Shown: positions 51,815-61,134, counted from the first letter of the stretch. The stretch is DNA of 64,000 bases from Eubacteriales bacterium (GCA_030524285.1 JAUNGQ010000003.1:89563-153562), one strand, 5' to 3'. The notes: generated by a model from the letters alone, not told the origin. Program-made: numbers and translations.

Positions 51815-52918
51815 ATGGAACACAGGAAGTCGTGCCAGGATATAGCTTGGTTCATCGGTTTTGCAGCGCTTGTTGCTGTTTTTACAAATGGAAGGGAAAT
51901 CATTCGCAGTGTGACAGATATACTGGGACTGTTTCAATCCTTTTGGATTGGTATTGCGATTGCATTTGTATTTAACAGGCCATACGATTTCCTAAGAGAA
52001 AAATACTACCGTACTGGCAAAATAAAGAAGAAAATTTCTGATATATTGGCAATATGCTCTGTTTACTTATCTGTTGCAGTAGCTTTAGCGGCAATGGTGT
52101 GGATTGTGATTCCGCAGCTTACCAGAAGTGTGAAATCTCTGGTTGAAGACGCAGGCATGTATATGGAAAACTTACAGCAGGAATTAGACACTGTCACGCA
52201 GATATTGAATTTACCGGCAATTGATTTGAGTTACCTTACCAATACTGTGCTTCAAGGGATTGTCCAGATCAATGATACAACCGGTACATTGATTTCTACG
52301 GTATTATCTGCAACGGGGACAGTTGTGAGTTTTCTGGCGACAGCATTGATTGCGCTTGTATTTTCGATCTACCTATTGGCCGGTAAGGAACGGATATTGG
52401 GACAGGCAAATCGTTTGCTGAAAGCATACCTTCCGGAAAAGGTATATACATATCTGTTGTACCTACGGAAAATTACAGTACAATCGTTTGAAAATTATAT
52501 TGTTGGCCAGAGTATCGAAGCTGTTATTCTCGGAAGCTTATGCTTTATCGGTATGCTGGTTTTAAGGTTGGATTATGCAAGTCTGATTAGCGTTGTTGTT
52601 GCTGTAACAGCCCTGATCCCGATACTTGGCGCATATATAGGAGGAGCAGTCGCTGTGATATTGCTCGTGATGGTGTCACCGTTCAAAGCTTGTATTTTTT
52701 TACTGTTCTTTCTTATCCTACAGCAGATCGAAAATAAAATTATATATCCAAGGGTTGTTGGAAACCGTATTGGTCTGTCCGGAATTTGGGTATTGCTGGC
52801 GATTACAGTCGGAACAAAATTAGGAGGTATTATCGGAACTGTTTTAGGAGTTCCGGTTACAGCGATTTTATATACGCTGCTGAAAGATGGGGTAATCAGG
52901 CGCGAACAGAGCTCATAA
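51815..52918 (+). CDS. AI-2E/PerM-family transporter
   Basis: A 367-residue membrane protein of the AI-2E (PerM/TqsA) family, with about eight helices. The C-terminal core shows ALIPILGAYIGGAVAVILL and the QQIENKIIYPRVVGNRIGLSGIWVLLAI signature. Substrates in this family range from autoinducer export to Na+/H+ exchange, so none is claimed. The ATG at 51815 has GAGGTG 6 bases upstream. Confidence 0.9.
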   Translation: MEHRKSCQDIAWFIGFAALVAVFTNGREIIRSVTDILGLFQSFWIGIAIAFVFNRPYDFLREKYYRTGKIKKKISDILAICSVYLSVAVALAAMVWIVIPQLTRSVKSLVEDAGMYMENLQQELDTVTQILNLPAIDLSYLTNTVLQGIVQINDTTGTLISTVLSATGTVVSFLATALIALVFSIYLLAGKERILGQANRLLKAYLPEKVYTYLLYLRKITVQSFENYIVGQSIEAVILGSLCFIGMLVLRLDYASLISVVVAVTALIPILGAYIGGAVAVILLVMVSPFKACIFLLFFLILQQIENKIIYPRVVGNRIGLSGIWVLLAITVGTKLGGIIGTVLGVPVTAILYTLLKDGVIRREQSS

Positions 52919-52934
52919 TTTTATATCAGATGCG

Positions 52935-52970
52935 GGTGTCGCTGAAGGGCGGCACCTTTTGCTGTTATTT
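52935..52970 (+). terminator. Terminator after the AI-2E-type gene
   Basis: GGTGTCGC pairs with GCGGCACC (one G-T pair), followed by TTTTGCTGTTATTTT. Confidence 0.75.
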
Positions 52971-53039
52971 TAGGGGTTTTAAGGCGTTGGAAAGTATGGT
53001 AAAATAATTTTATTCTTAAGACCACAGGAGGAAAGAAAA

Positions 53040-53219
53040 ATGGGATTTGCAGATCCGGTAAATTATACCGTTGTAACCTTTGACGGCGATTACGCCATGC
53101 TTCGCAATGAAAGCGATCCGACAGCACCGCTGACGCAGGTAGCAATCGCGCTGCTGCCGGAAGGCGTAACGGACGGTAGCCGCGTACAGCGCGTGATGCT
53201 GGAATACACGCTTTTATAA
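53040..53219 (+). CDS. Small DUF3006-like protein, 59 residues
   Basis: A short gene with AGGAGG 8 bases before the ATG. The product begins MGFADPVNYTVVTFDGDYAML and ends in a LLPEGVTDGSRV-type turn and strand, the pattern of DUF3006 (a small beta protein with a FxGDYAxL start and a PEGxxxGxxL end). It stands alone after a terminator. Function unknown. Confidence 0.7.
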   Translation: MGFADPVNYTVVTFDGDYAMLRNESDPTAPLTQVAIALLPEGVTDGSRVQRVMLEYTLL

Positions 53220-53246
53220 GAGGAAATAAAAATATATCGCATGGTA

Positions 53247-53275
53247 TTGCTATATTGGAAAAACAATCATAATAT
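53247..53275 (+). promoter_or_regulatory. Possible promoter of the MATE gene
   Basis: TTGCTA and TAATAT are separated by 17 bases, about 115 bases before the start. The rest of the gap is AT-rich without a recognised element. Confidence 0.45.
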
Positions 53276-53388
53276 TTTATTTTCTTGCTTTATTTTTCAT
53301 TTCCTCTTTTCATTTCCGCTTCAATGGTGTACATTATTATGAGGAATTTTAAAGATTTCATCGAAGTGAAGGAGATGAAAAGAGGAAA

Positions 53389-54738
53389 ATGGTGCTGATT
53401 CAAGATAAGAAATTTTATCGCATGTTCCTTGTACTCTGTCTGCCGATTGTCTTACAGAATGTCATTTCATTGAGTGTCAATCTAACAGATAATTTGATGC
53501 TGGGTCGGTATGCGGAGAGCGCTTTGTCTGGTGTTACCGCAGTCAATCAGATTCAGTTCATTTATCAGAATCTGTTGATTGGTATTGGTGATGGCCTGGT
53601 GATTTTGGCATCACAGTACTGGGGCAAAAGAGACACGGAAACCATCCGCAAGGTAGCAAGCATTGCGATGCGCACGGCATTGGTTTTGATGCTGATATTG
53701 TTTGTCGTTGTATCCCTGTTCCCAGAGCAGGTTGTAGGCTTATTCACCAAAGATCAGGCGATTATTGCGGAAGGTGTCAAATATCTCAATATTGTACGCT
53801 TTACCTACCCGTTCTTCTGTGTGACTACCATTCTGCTGGCTGTTCTGCGAAGCACAGAGGTCGTTAAGATTGCATTTTACCTGTCACTGAGCACACTTTG
53901 CATCAATTTCTGCATCAACTGGTGCTTGATTTATGGTCATTTTGGACTGCCGCGTATGGGTGTGGAAGGCGCTGCGATTGGCACACTGACAGCACGCATT
54001 GTTGAATTTGTTATCATCCTGCTTTACATAGCAAAGAAGGAAAAGAACCTGCGTTTGAAGCTACGGGATTTCCTGCATATTGATCACGAAATTATGGGGG
54101 ACTATTACCGTGTCAGCATACCGATTCTGTGTGTTTCGGCAATGTGGGGATTTAACACAGCGATGCAGACGGCAATCCTCGGTCATCTAACCTCCAGTGC
54201 AATTGCAGCAAACAGTATGGCCTCTAATCTATATTTGATTGTCAAAACGATTGCAGTTGGCGCTGCGTCCACAGCAAATGTCTTAATTGGCAAAGCAATT
54301 GGTCAGGGAGATATGCAGGTTGTCAAGCAGTATGCAAAAACGTTTCAGATTTTATTTGTCTTTATGGGCATCTGCTGCGGTTTGATTCTGTTTGTTCTGA
54401 CGGAGCCAGTGCTGTCACTATACAGCTTCTCAGACGAAAGCCGACAGCTGGCACGTACGTTCCTACATATCCTTTGTATTGTCATGGTTGGTATGTGCTA
54501 TCAGATGCCGGTCAATTCGGGTATTATCAAGGGCGGCGGCGCAACCAAGTATGCTATGGTGCTTGATCTTGTCAGCATCTGGTGCATTGTAATTCCGCTC
54601 TCGTTCTTTATGGCATTCTATGTCAAAGCATCCCCGGTTGTGGTTGTATGGTGTCTGAATCTGGACCAGCTGTTTAAAGCTGTTCCGGCATTCATTAAAG
54701 TGAATTATGGCCATTGGGCGAAGAAGTTGACAAGATAA
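53389..54738 (+). CDS. MATE-family efflux transporter
   Basis: A 449-residue, 12-helix multidrug/toxin-extrusion protein. It starts FLVLCLPIVLQNVISLSVNLTDNLMLGRYAE. The second half repeats the pattern (YRVSIPILCVSAMWGFNTAMQTAILGHL). The substrate cannot be predicted. An AGAGG site lies 3 bases before the ATG, which is close. Confidence 0.92.
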   Translation: MVLIQDKKFYRMFLVLCLPIVLQNVISLSVNLTDNLMLGRYAESALSGVTAVNQIQFIYQNLLIGIGDGLVILASQYWGKRDTETIRKVASIAMRTALVLMLILFVVVSLFPEQVVGLFTKDQAIIAEGVKYLNIVRFTYPFFCVTTILLAVLRSTEVVKIAFYLSLSTLCINFCINWCLIYGHFGLPRMGVEGAAIGTLTARIVEFVIILLYIAKKEKNLRLKLRDFLHIDHEIMGDYYRVSIPILCVSAMWGFNTAMQTAILGHLTSSAIAANSMASNLYLIVKTIAVGAASTANVLIGKAIGQGDMQVVKQYAKTFQILFVFMGICCGLILFVLTEPVLSLYSFSDESRQLARTFLHILCIVMVGMCYQMPVNSGIIKGGGATKYAMVLDLVSIWCIVIPLSFFMAFYVKASPVVVVWCLNLDQLFKAVPAFIKVNYGHWAKKLTR

Positions 54739-54752
54739 TAAAGAGGTACAAT

Positions 54753-54792
54753 GTCCGTCGGTTCTGTAGGAGCAGGCGGACGTTTTCTTTTT
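54753..54792 (+). terminator. Terminator of the MATE gene
   Basis: GTCCGTC pairs with GGCGGAC, followed by GTTTTCTTTTT. Confidence 0.75.
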
Positions 54793-54848
54793 GACAAACC
54801 GATAGAGCCGTGCTAAGATAGACAAAACAGACAGAAGGACTGATTACG

Positions 54849-55889
54849 ATAGAAGAGAAACAGCACAAGCGGCGGGTGCGGTATAAAGGTACGCATCCAC
54901 GTAAATTCAGTGAAAAATATAAGGAATTGAATCCGGAAAAGTATCAACAGGATGTAGAAAAGATCATTGGACAGGGAAAGACGCCTGCCGGCATGCATAT
55001 TTCCATTATGGTAAATGAAATTCTGGATTTTTTACAGATTCAGCCGGGACAGATTGGCTATGATGCAACCCTGGGTTATGGCGGACATACTCGAAAAATG
55101 CTCGAATGCCTCAAGGGGAAAGGGCATATGTATGCCACCGATGTTGACCCAATTGAGTCCAAGAAGACGAAGGAGCGTCTGGCGACACTCGGTTATGGAG
55201 AAGATATCCTGACGATCCGGCGCATGAATTTTGCTGAACTGGACAAGGTTGCACCGGACGTGAAATTTGATTTTGTACTGGCAGATCTGGGTGTTTCTTC
55301 CATGCAGATCGATAACCCCGAACGTGGTTTTACATTTAAGTATGACGGTCCGCTTGATCTGCGGTTAGATCCTTCTTCCGGTGTGACAGCAGCGGAACGT
55401 CTGTGCGAGCTGGATGAGGATGAGCTGGTTGGTATGCTGGTGGAAAATGCAGATGAGCCGTATGCAAATCGGATTGCCAAGGAAATCATGAAAACTCTGC
55501 ATAAGGGCGAGAAAATCGAAACCACACGCCAGTTGCATGATGCGATTGAGCGTGCATTGTCTTTCTTGCCAAAGGGGGAACAGAAGGAAGCGGTTAAGAA
55601 ATCGTGTCAACGATGCTTTCAGGCGCTGCGTATCGATGTAAACAGTGAATTTGAAGCGCTGTATGCTTTTTTGGAAAAGTTGCCGATGGTACTCAAGCCT
55701 GGCGGGCGTGCAGCTATTTTGACCTTCCATTCTGGCGAAGATCGTCTCGTAAAAAAGGCATTCAAGCAAGGGCTGCGGGATGGCATTTATCGTGAAGTAG
55801 CACGGGACATCATCCGTCCATCTGCCGAGGAATGCTATCAGAATCCGCGTGCACGTTCCACAAAAATGCGTTGGGCAGTAAAAGCATAA
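54849..55889 (+). CDS. RsmH/MraW-like methyltransferase paralogue with apparent ATA start
   Basis: A 346-residue relative of RsmH, the 16S rRNA m4C1402 methyltransferase. Residues about 45-340 hold DATLGYGGHTRKML (SAM loop), DLGVSSMQIDNPERGFTF and LTFHSGEDRLVKKAF. The N-terminus has an extra basic stretch, KRRVRYKGTHPRKF, typical of the second clostridial RsmH type. The first canonical start is GTG at 54876, inside that stretch and without a ribosome site. An AGAAGG sits 10 bases before in-frame ATA 54849, which gives the expected EEKxHKRRVRY start. It is not in a mraZ/fts cluster, so it is probably not the main RsmH. Confidence 0.8.
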   Translation: MEEKQHKRRVRYKGTHPRKFSEKYKELNPEKYQQDVEKIIGQGKTPAGMHISIMVNEILDFLQIQPGQIGYDATLGYGGHTRKMLECLKGKGHMYATDVDPIESKKTKERLATLGYGEDILTIRRMNFAELDKVAPDVKFDFVLADLGVSSMQIDNPERGFTFKYDGPLDLRLDPSSGVTAAERLCELDEDELVGMLVENADEPYANRIAKEIMKTLHKGEKIETTRQLHDAIERALSFLPKGEQKEAVKKSCQRCFQALRIDVNSEFEALYAFLEKLPMVLKPGGRAAILTFHSGEDRLVKKAFKQGLRDGIYREVARDIIRPSAEECYQNPRARSTKMRWAVKA

Positions 55890-55958
55890 AATAACTTTGT
55901 GAATATTGGTTTCGGATATAGCGGATTTGCTGATTTTATCGTAATTGGGTTACAATGC

Positions 55959-55987
55959 TTGACAGAACTCGTAAAACGTGATATTCT
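55959..55987 (+). promoter_or_regulatory. Promoter of nadA
   Basis: TTGACA and TATTCT are separated by 17 bases. The leader carries a short AAATC/GATTT hairpin; I found no firm repressor site. Confidence 0.65.
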
Positions 55988-56056
55988 CAAAACTGATAAA
56001 CATATAAATTTAGTGGGAAATCAAGTAGATTTACCATATTTAGGGAGAAATGACAT

Positions 56057-56971
56057 ATGATTCGTAAGATTCAGGATGAGATCCTGCGCCTGAAAAAAGA
56101 ACAGGACGTTTGCATTCTGGCACATAGCTATGTAGCCAGAGAAATTTCGGAAGTTGCAGACTTTGTTGGCGATTCCTATGGTCTTAGTGTTCAGGCTACG
56201 ACTGCACCGCAGAAAAATGTGATTATGTGCGGTGTGCGTTTTATGGCGGAAACCGTAAAGATTCTTTCCCCGGAAAAGACCGTTTACCTGGCTAACCCGA
56301 TCGCAGGATGTCCAATGGCAGAGCAGATGGACAAGGAATTGATCGGTGCATGGAAAAAGGCAAATCCGGGCTATACTGTTGTCGCATATATCAATACGAC
56401 TTCTGACCTGAAGACGATCTGTGATGTCTGCGTTACATCCTCTTCCGCAGTCAAGATTGTAAAAAATATGGATGCAGATAAAATCCTGTTTATTCCGGAC
56501 TGCAATTTGGGTCAGTATGTTGCAGAGCAGGTGCCGGAAAAGGAAATTAAGCTGTTGCAGGGCGGATGTCCGATTCATGCTGCTGTTCCGAAGAGAGCAG
56601 TTGATGAAGCGCGTGCGCTGCATCCAGACGCACTGTTGCTGGTTCATCCAGAATGTGTACCGGCTGTTGCGAAAGAAGCAGATTACATCGGTTCTACCAC
56701 CGGTATTATGAATTTTGCAAAGACTTCAGATGCCAAAGAATTTATTATTGGTACAGAAATCAGCATTGCAGAGCATTTACAGTATGAGTGCCCGGATAAG
56801 AAGTTCTATCCACTGAGCAAACAGCTGATCTGTCCAAACATGAAGGCTACCACGCTGGTTGATGTCCTGAATGTATTGAAGGGTGTCGAAGGCGAAGAGA
56901 TCGTCATGGATGAGGAAACACGTCTGGCAGCAAAGCACTGTATTGATGAAATGATTCGTCTGGGCGGCTGA
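56057..56971 (+). CDS. nadA: Quinolinate synthase
   Basis: Condenses iminoaspartate with dihydroxyacetone phosphate to quinolinate, using one 4Fe-4S cluster. The 304-residue protein is the short form. Cluster cysteines are in VIMCGVRFMAET, ICDVCVTSSSAV and LICPNMKATT. HSYVAREISEVADFVGDSYGL opens the active site. No nadB or nadC lies nearby, so the aspartate oxidation and decarboxylation steps are encoded elsewhere. Confidence 0.95.
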   Translation: MIRKIQDEILRLKKEQDVCILAHSYVAREISEVADFVGDSYGLSVQATTAPQKNVIMCGVRFMAETVKILSPEKTVYLANPIAGCPMAEQMDKELIGAWKKANPGYTVVAYINTTSDLKTICDVCVTSSSAVKIVKNMDADKILFIPDCNLGQYVAEQVPEKEIKLLQGGCPIHAAVPKRAVDEARALHPDALLLVHPECVPAVAKEADYIGSTTGIMNFAKTSDAKEFIIGTEISIAEHLQYECPDKKFYPLSKQLICPNMKATTLVDVLNVLKGVEGEEIVMDEETRLAAKHCIDEMIRLGG

Positions 56972-56992
56972 TTGTTGAAAGAAACCAAAACC

Positions 56993-57028
56993 GGCTCTGC
57001 TTTCTCTGGAAGGTAGAGCCATTTTTTT
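56993..57028 (+). terminator. Terminator of nadA
   Basis: GGCTCT pairs with AGAGCC, followed by ATTTTTTTC, directly before the mnmA ribosome site. mnmA must therefore rely on readthrough or on a promoter hidden in nadA. Confidence 0.75.
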
Positions 57029-57045
57029 CAGGAGAATATATCGTT

Positions 57046-58122
57046 ATGAAGGAAAAGATTCTTGCAGCTATGAGTGGCGGTGTGGACAGCTCAGCCTGTG
57101 CTGTGCTTTTGCTGGAGCAGGGATATGATGTTGCTGGTGTTACTATGGCGCTGTACGATCAGGGTGATATTGGAAAGACAACTCGTTCCTGTTGCTCCGC
57201 AGATGATATTGCAGATGCCCGCAGCGTATGCCATCGATTGGGTATTGAGCATTATGTATTTAATATGGGCGCGGCCTTTCATCAGGAAGTCATTGCGCGG
57301 TTTATTTCCGGTTATGCCTGCGGTCTGACACCGAATCCGTGTATTGACTGTAACCGGTATATTAAATTTGATGCCCTGCTGAAGCGTGCCGGAGATATTG
57401 GCTGTCAGAAAATTGCTACGGGGCATTATGCACGCATTGAATATGATGATATGCTGGACAGGTATGTGCTAAAAACGGCAGCGGATGAGCATAAGGACCA
57501 GACTTATTTCCTGTATTCCATGACACAGGAGCAGTTGTCCCATGTACTGTTCCCATTGGGTGGACTGACCAAGCCGGAAACCCGTCGGCTCGCAGAAAAA
57601 GCGGGACTAACCAATGCACATAAGGCGGACAGCCAGGATATCTGCTTTGTGCCGGACGGCGATTATGCAGGATTTATCCAGCGTGCCACTGGCGAAGAAC
57701 CACAGCCGGGTGATTTTCTGGATACGGACGGCAATGTCCTCGGACAACATCGTGGATTGGTGCATTATACGGTTGGACAGCGCAAGGGATTGGGCTTTGC
57801 TTTCCCAGAGCCGCGGTATGTCTGCAAAAAGGATGCGGCAACCAATACCGTAACCATCGGTAAATCAGAATATCTGTTTGCCAATCGCCTGCTTGCTGGT
57901 GACTGCAATTGGATCGCTGTGGAAAAGCTGACGGCACCGATGCGTGTTACGGCAAAAATCCGGTATGGTCAGAAGCCGCAGCTGGCCACACTGCTTCCAG
58001 ATGAAAATGGAACGATTGTAGCATTTGATGAACCTCAGCGCGCAATCTCTCCCGGACAGGCAACCGTCTGGTATGATGGTGATACTGTTGTGGGCGGCGG
58101 CACAATTATCAAAGCATTATAA
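57046..58122 (+). CDS. mnmA: tRNA-uridine 2-sulfurtransferase
   Basis: Thiolates U34 of tRNA-Lys, -Glu and -Gln using persulfide sulfur. The P-loop SGGVDSS is at residues 10-16. The catalytic cysteines are in NPCIDCNRYIKFD (about 98) and DSQDICFVPDGDY (about 197). The C-terminal beta domain completes a 358-residue enzyme of normal size. CAGGAG precedes the ATG. Confidence 0.96.
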   Translation: MKEKILAAMSGGVDSSACAVLLLEQGYDVAGVTMALYDQGDIGKTTRSCCSADDIADARSVCHRLGIEHYVFNMGAAFHQEVIARFISGYACGLTPNPCIDCNRYIKFDALLKRAGDIGCQKIATGHYARIEYDDMLDRYVLKTAADEHKDQTYFLYSMTQEQLSHVLFPLGGLTKPETRRLAEKAGLTNAHKADSQDICFVPDGDYAGFIQRATGEEPQPGDFLDTDGNVLGQHRGLVHYTVGQRKGLGFAFPEPRYVCKKDAATNTVTIGKSEYLFANRLLAGDCNWIAVEKLTAPMRVTAKIRYGQKPQLATLLPDENGTIVAFDEPQRAISPGQATVWYDGDTVVGGGTIIKAL

Positions 58123-58130
58123 AAGAAAGT

Positions 58131-58175
58131 ATCCTCTGTATCGCTCCTGAAAGGAAGCTGTACAGAGGATTTTTT
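58131..58175 (+). terminator. Terminator of mnmA
   Basis: A 10-bp stem ATCCTCTGTA/TACAGAGGAT with a 20-base loop, then TTTTT. Confidence 0.85.
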
Positions 58176-58178
58176 GGC

Positions 58179-58418
58179 TTAATTGAAGTATTCCATACGG
58201 GCGCCGTTTACAGTATATCCCATATCTGTTAGGCAGTTCCGAAGCATCTGTGGTGTAACACCGGTGTCATCAAAATCCACAGAAACCAGATTCCCATTCT
58301 GTCCGACAGCAACGGAAAGAACACCATTGCATTTCCGGTCAAGCTCTCTCTTAATGCGTTTTACATCGTGTGCACCGTTTAGGGATGTTACGGAAAAATA
58401 TGCACTGTTTTTTGACAT
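58179..58418 (-). CDS. HMA-fold protein without the metal-binding CxxC
   Basis: A 79-residue protein with the beta-alpha-beta-beta-alpha-beta pattern of heavy-metal-associated domains (FSVTSLNGAHDVKRIKREL, then GVLSVAV and LTDMGYTV). The metal loop reads SLNGAHD where the family has GMxCxxC, so copper binding is unlikely. The ATG at 58418 has GAGGTG upstream. Function unknown. Confidence 0.75.
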   Translation of the reverse strand: MSKNSAYFSVTSLNGAHDVKRIKRELDRKCNGVLSVAVGQNGNLVSVDFDDTGVTPQMLRNCLTDMGYTVNGARMEYFN

Positions 58419-58479
58419 ACTCATCACCTCAATACCAGTCTGTACCAAAATGCGGATTTTTATACATCGGAACCATTGC

Positions 58480-58508
58480 TTGACATTTGTTGACAGGAAT
58501 CATACAAT
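58480..58508 (+). promoter_or_regulatory. Promoter of the yibE/F operon
   Basis: TTGACA and TACAAT are separated by 17 bases. Confidence 0.75.
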
Positions 58509-58567
58509 AGTTGCAATGAATACCGGTTTTGGGAGGGATAATTACGAAATTTCCAGGGAATCGGGCG

Positions 58568-59680
58568 ATGAAGCTGCATATTACAGCCGATAGGCGCAAA
58601 AAAAGAATATTGATGCTGATATTGCTGATTGCAGCAATCATTGGCTATTTTTTGGTAGATCATGATGCATCTCTGTATGATACGACAATTGTAAAAATTA
58701 CCGCTATTGAAACAGAGCATACAGAGGTACAGGATGCGGTTGTTTCTGGGAAGGAAAATTATTATGTGCAGTCGATCACAGCACAGATATTAAATGGTGA
58801 TCGGAAAGGGAACACCGTAGCTTTGTCCAATCAGTATACAGATTCCAATGTGCGGGATGAAAAATACCGTGTTGGTGATAGTCTGCTGGTTGAGCTTGGA
58901 GATGATGGAACCTCAGGCAAGATACTGGAGCAGAAACGGGACACGCTGGTGTATCTGCTTGCAGTGGCGTTGCTGCTTGGTATGCTTGCGGTAGCCGATT
59001 TCTCCGGCCTGCTGGCGGTCTGTTCGTTAGCGCTTAATATTGCCCTGCTGACGATTGCACTGTATTGTTACTTAGATGGCTGGAATATTATGGCGCTGAC
59101 CGCTGTGATGATTTTCCTGTTTTCCATGCTGTCGCTGCTGATTGGCAATGGCTGGAATCGGCGGTCCATGCTATCTATTATCGTGACGCTGCTTTCTTTG
59201 GCGGCAACTGCGGCGATTTATCTGCTGGTACGTGCTGTTTCACCGGCTTTGCAATATCAAATGCTGGAATATGCTGTTGTGCCGGATGACCTGAGCGCAC
59301 TGTTTTTCTGTGAGATCATGGTTGGCGGTCTTGGCGCCGTCATGGATGTTGCAATCTCATTGATTTCTACGGCAGACGAGCTGTTGGAACAGAACCCGCA
59401 TATTGCATATAAAGAGCTGAAGCAATCTATCTGTGCAGTTTCAGATGATATTATGGGTACAATGGTTAATGTTCTGTTTTTTACCTATATCTGCGGGGGA
59501 CTGCCCGAAATGCTGTTAATGCTGCGCAATAATCTGACCTTTTCCTTTGTTTGGGAATATGTACTGTCTTTTGAACTGGTACGTTTTCTGGTAGGTTCAA
59601 TTGGTCTGGTACTCGCAGTGCCGATTTCTCAATGGGTGCTTCATATCTGGATGAAGAGACAGGAGGGAAGATATGGTTAA
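58568..59680 (+). CDS. YibE/F-family membrane protein, first
   Basis: A 370-residue protein with an N-terminal helix, an external beta domain (about residues 35-120) and about seven C-terminal helices carrying the YibE/F signature GGLGAVMDVAISLISTADEL. The ATG at 58568 has AGGGA 8 bases upstream. A stronger GGGAGGG at 58531-58537 points to an earlier, near-cognate start (ACG 58544), so the true N-terminus may be 8 residues longer. It overlaps the next gene by 8 bases. Function unknown; some relatives are called transporters. Confidence 0.85.
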   Translation: MKLHITADRRKKRILMLILLIAAIIGYFLVDHDASLYDTTIVKITAIETEHTEVQDAVVSGKENYYVQSITAQILNGDRKGNTVALSNQYTDSNVRDEKYRVGDSLLVELGDDGTSGKILEQKRDTLVYLLAVALLLGMLAVADFSGLLAVCSLALNIALLTIALYCYLDGWNIMALTAVMIFLFSMLSLLIGNGWNRRSMLSIIVTLLSLAATAAIYLLVRAVSPALQYQMLEYAVVPDDLSALFFCEIMVGGLGAVMDVAISLISTADELLEQNPHIAYKELKQSICAVSDDIMGTMVNVLFFTYICGGLPEMLLMLRNNLTFSFVWEYVLSFELVRFLVGSIGLVLAVPISQWVLHIWMKRQEGRYG

Positions 59681-60449
59681 GATACTTGCGGTCATTTTGC
59701 TTGCTTTGATGCTCGCAGTCGGGCGGGATCGTGGCTTACAGTCCTTTCTGACAATTTTAATGAATATTGCTATCCTGGCGGGCGTATTATTTGCTATCAC
59801 ACTGGGATTCCATCCACTTATTGTTGGCGTGATTGCAGGCGTTTTGCTGACAGTATTGATTTTGTTTTATCAGAATGGATACAATTTAAAAACAAAAGTA
59901 GCGTTTGGCGTGATTGTTGCAGTGCAGATCACGATGTTCTTGATTGGCATGGCTTTGTGTGTTTCGGGACATGCAGGCGGCTATAGTGAAGTGAAAATCA
60001 ATCTGGATGACGGATTATTTTTGGATGGAAACGTCAATCTTTCGATGCTGCAAGTGGAAATCACAGTTATTTTGCTCAGTTTGCTCGGAGCGGTCAAGGA
60101 TGCTGCTGTTGCAGTGACTTCTGCCGTCTATGAGGTACACCGGAACAATCCTGACTTAAAGCAATCGGAATTGTTTGCTTCCGGATTGAAAATTGGACGG
60201 GAAATTTTGGCAACGTCGATCAATACATTGTTTTTTTCCTGTGCAGGTGAATCACTGCTGCTGTTTAATATCATCTGCTATTGGGGGTATAGCTTTGGTT
60301 ATATTTTAAATTCCAAGGCATTGTATCAGGTTTTTCTGTATTCCGGTATAGCCGCACTGGGATGCATTGCCGCGATTCCATTGTCTGCTTTGGCTATGGC
60401 AAAGATACTGAAACGGAAGGATGTATATGGAAAGGCAAAAGGTATGTGA
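59673..60449 (+). CDS. YibE/F-family membrane protein, second
   Basis: A 258-residue paralogue containing only the membrane part, with about six helices and the matching LLGAVKDAAVAVTSAVYEV segment. It overlaps both neighbours, which indicates tight coupling. The pair probably forms a complex. Confidence 0.85.
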   Translation: MVKILAVILLALMLAVGRDRGLQSFLTILMNIAILAGVLFAITLGFHPLIVGVIAGVLLTVLILFYQNGYNLKTKVAFGVIVAVQITMFLIGMALCVSGHAGGYSEVKINLDDGLFLDGNVNLSMLQVEITVILLSLLGAVKDAAVAVTSAVYEVHRNNPDLKQSELFASGLKIGREILATSINTLFFSCAGESLLLFNIICYWGYSFGYILNSKALYQVFLYSGIAALGCIAAIPLSALAMAKILKRKDVYGKAKGM

Positions 60450-61128
60450 GATAGTTGTCAACGGTATATCTGTAACAGTTGTCCGCAAGAAGATTCGTTC
60501 TATGAATATTTATGTAAAACCGCCGGATGGACAGGTGCGAGTTTCTGTTCCAACGCGTACGAGTGACCGGATGGTTCAGCAGTTTGTGCTATCCCATTTA
60601 GGCTGGATTGAACGGCAGAGGGTGAATGTGATAGTACGCCATCCAGTATATCATTATGTAACAGGTGAAATCTATCCGGTTTTTGGCGTACCACACACAT
60701 TGATTTTACAGGACGGAAAAACCAAACGAACCTGCGGAGTCTATAAAGAGGATAATGCGGTAATCATGACTGCGTTGCCGGGCAGCACAGTGGAAGAGAG
60801 AAAGGTGCTTTTCCAGAAATGGCAGCGCAGACAACTGCATGATGTTGTTTCTATTATGATGCATCGATGGGCGAATGCGATCGGCGTTGAAGTCAGGGAA
60901 TGGCATATCAAACGCATGAAAACCAAATGGGGAACCTGCAACTACCGTGCTCATCGGATTTGGCTCAGCCTTGCACTTGCGGAACAGCCAATTGCATGTG
61001 TGGAATATGTTGTGGTACATGAGCTGTGCCATTTGCTGGAACCCAGACACAATGCACGTTTTTGGGAATACATGACACAGTATTTACCCGACTGGGGGGA
61101 AAGAAGGAAGAGACTGAATACTCTATAG
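60427..61128 (+). CDS. YgjP-like metallopeptidase (DUF45)
   Basis: A 233-residue zinc metallopeptidase-like protein. The zinc site HELCH (HExxH) near residue 198 is followed by LEPRHNARFWEYM, which supplies the third ligand, as in YgjP/WLM proteins. The MKTKWGTCNYRAHRIWLSLAL segment before it is characteristic. ATG 60427 has AAGG upstream and overlaps the second YibE/F gene. A substrate is not known. Confidence 0.92.
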   Translation: MERQKVCEIVVNGISVTVVRKKIRSMNIYVKPPDGQVRVSVPTRTSDRMVQQFVLSHLGWIERQRVNVIVRHPVYHYVTGEIYPVFGVPHTLILQDGKTKRTCGVYKEDNAVIMTALPGSTVEERKVLFQKWQRRQLHDVVSIMMHRWANAIGVEVREWHIKRMKTKWGTCNYRAHRIWLSLALAEQPIACVEYVVVHELCHLLEPRHNARFWEYMTQYLPDWGERRKRLNTL

Positions 61129-61134
61129 AGAAAG

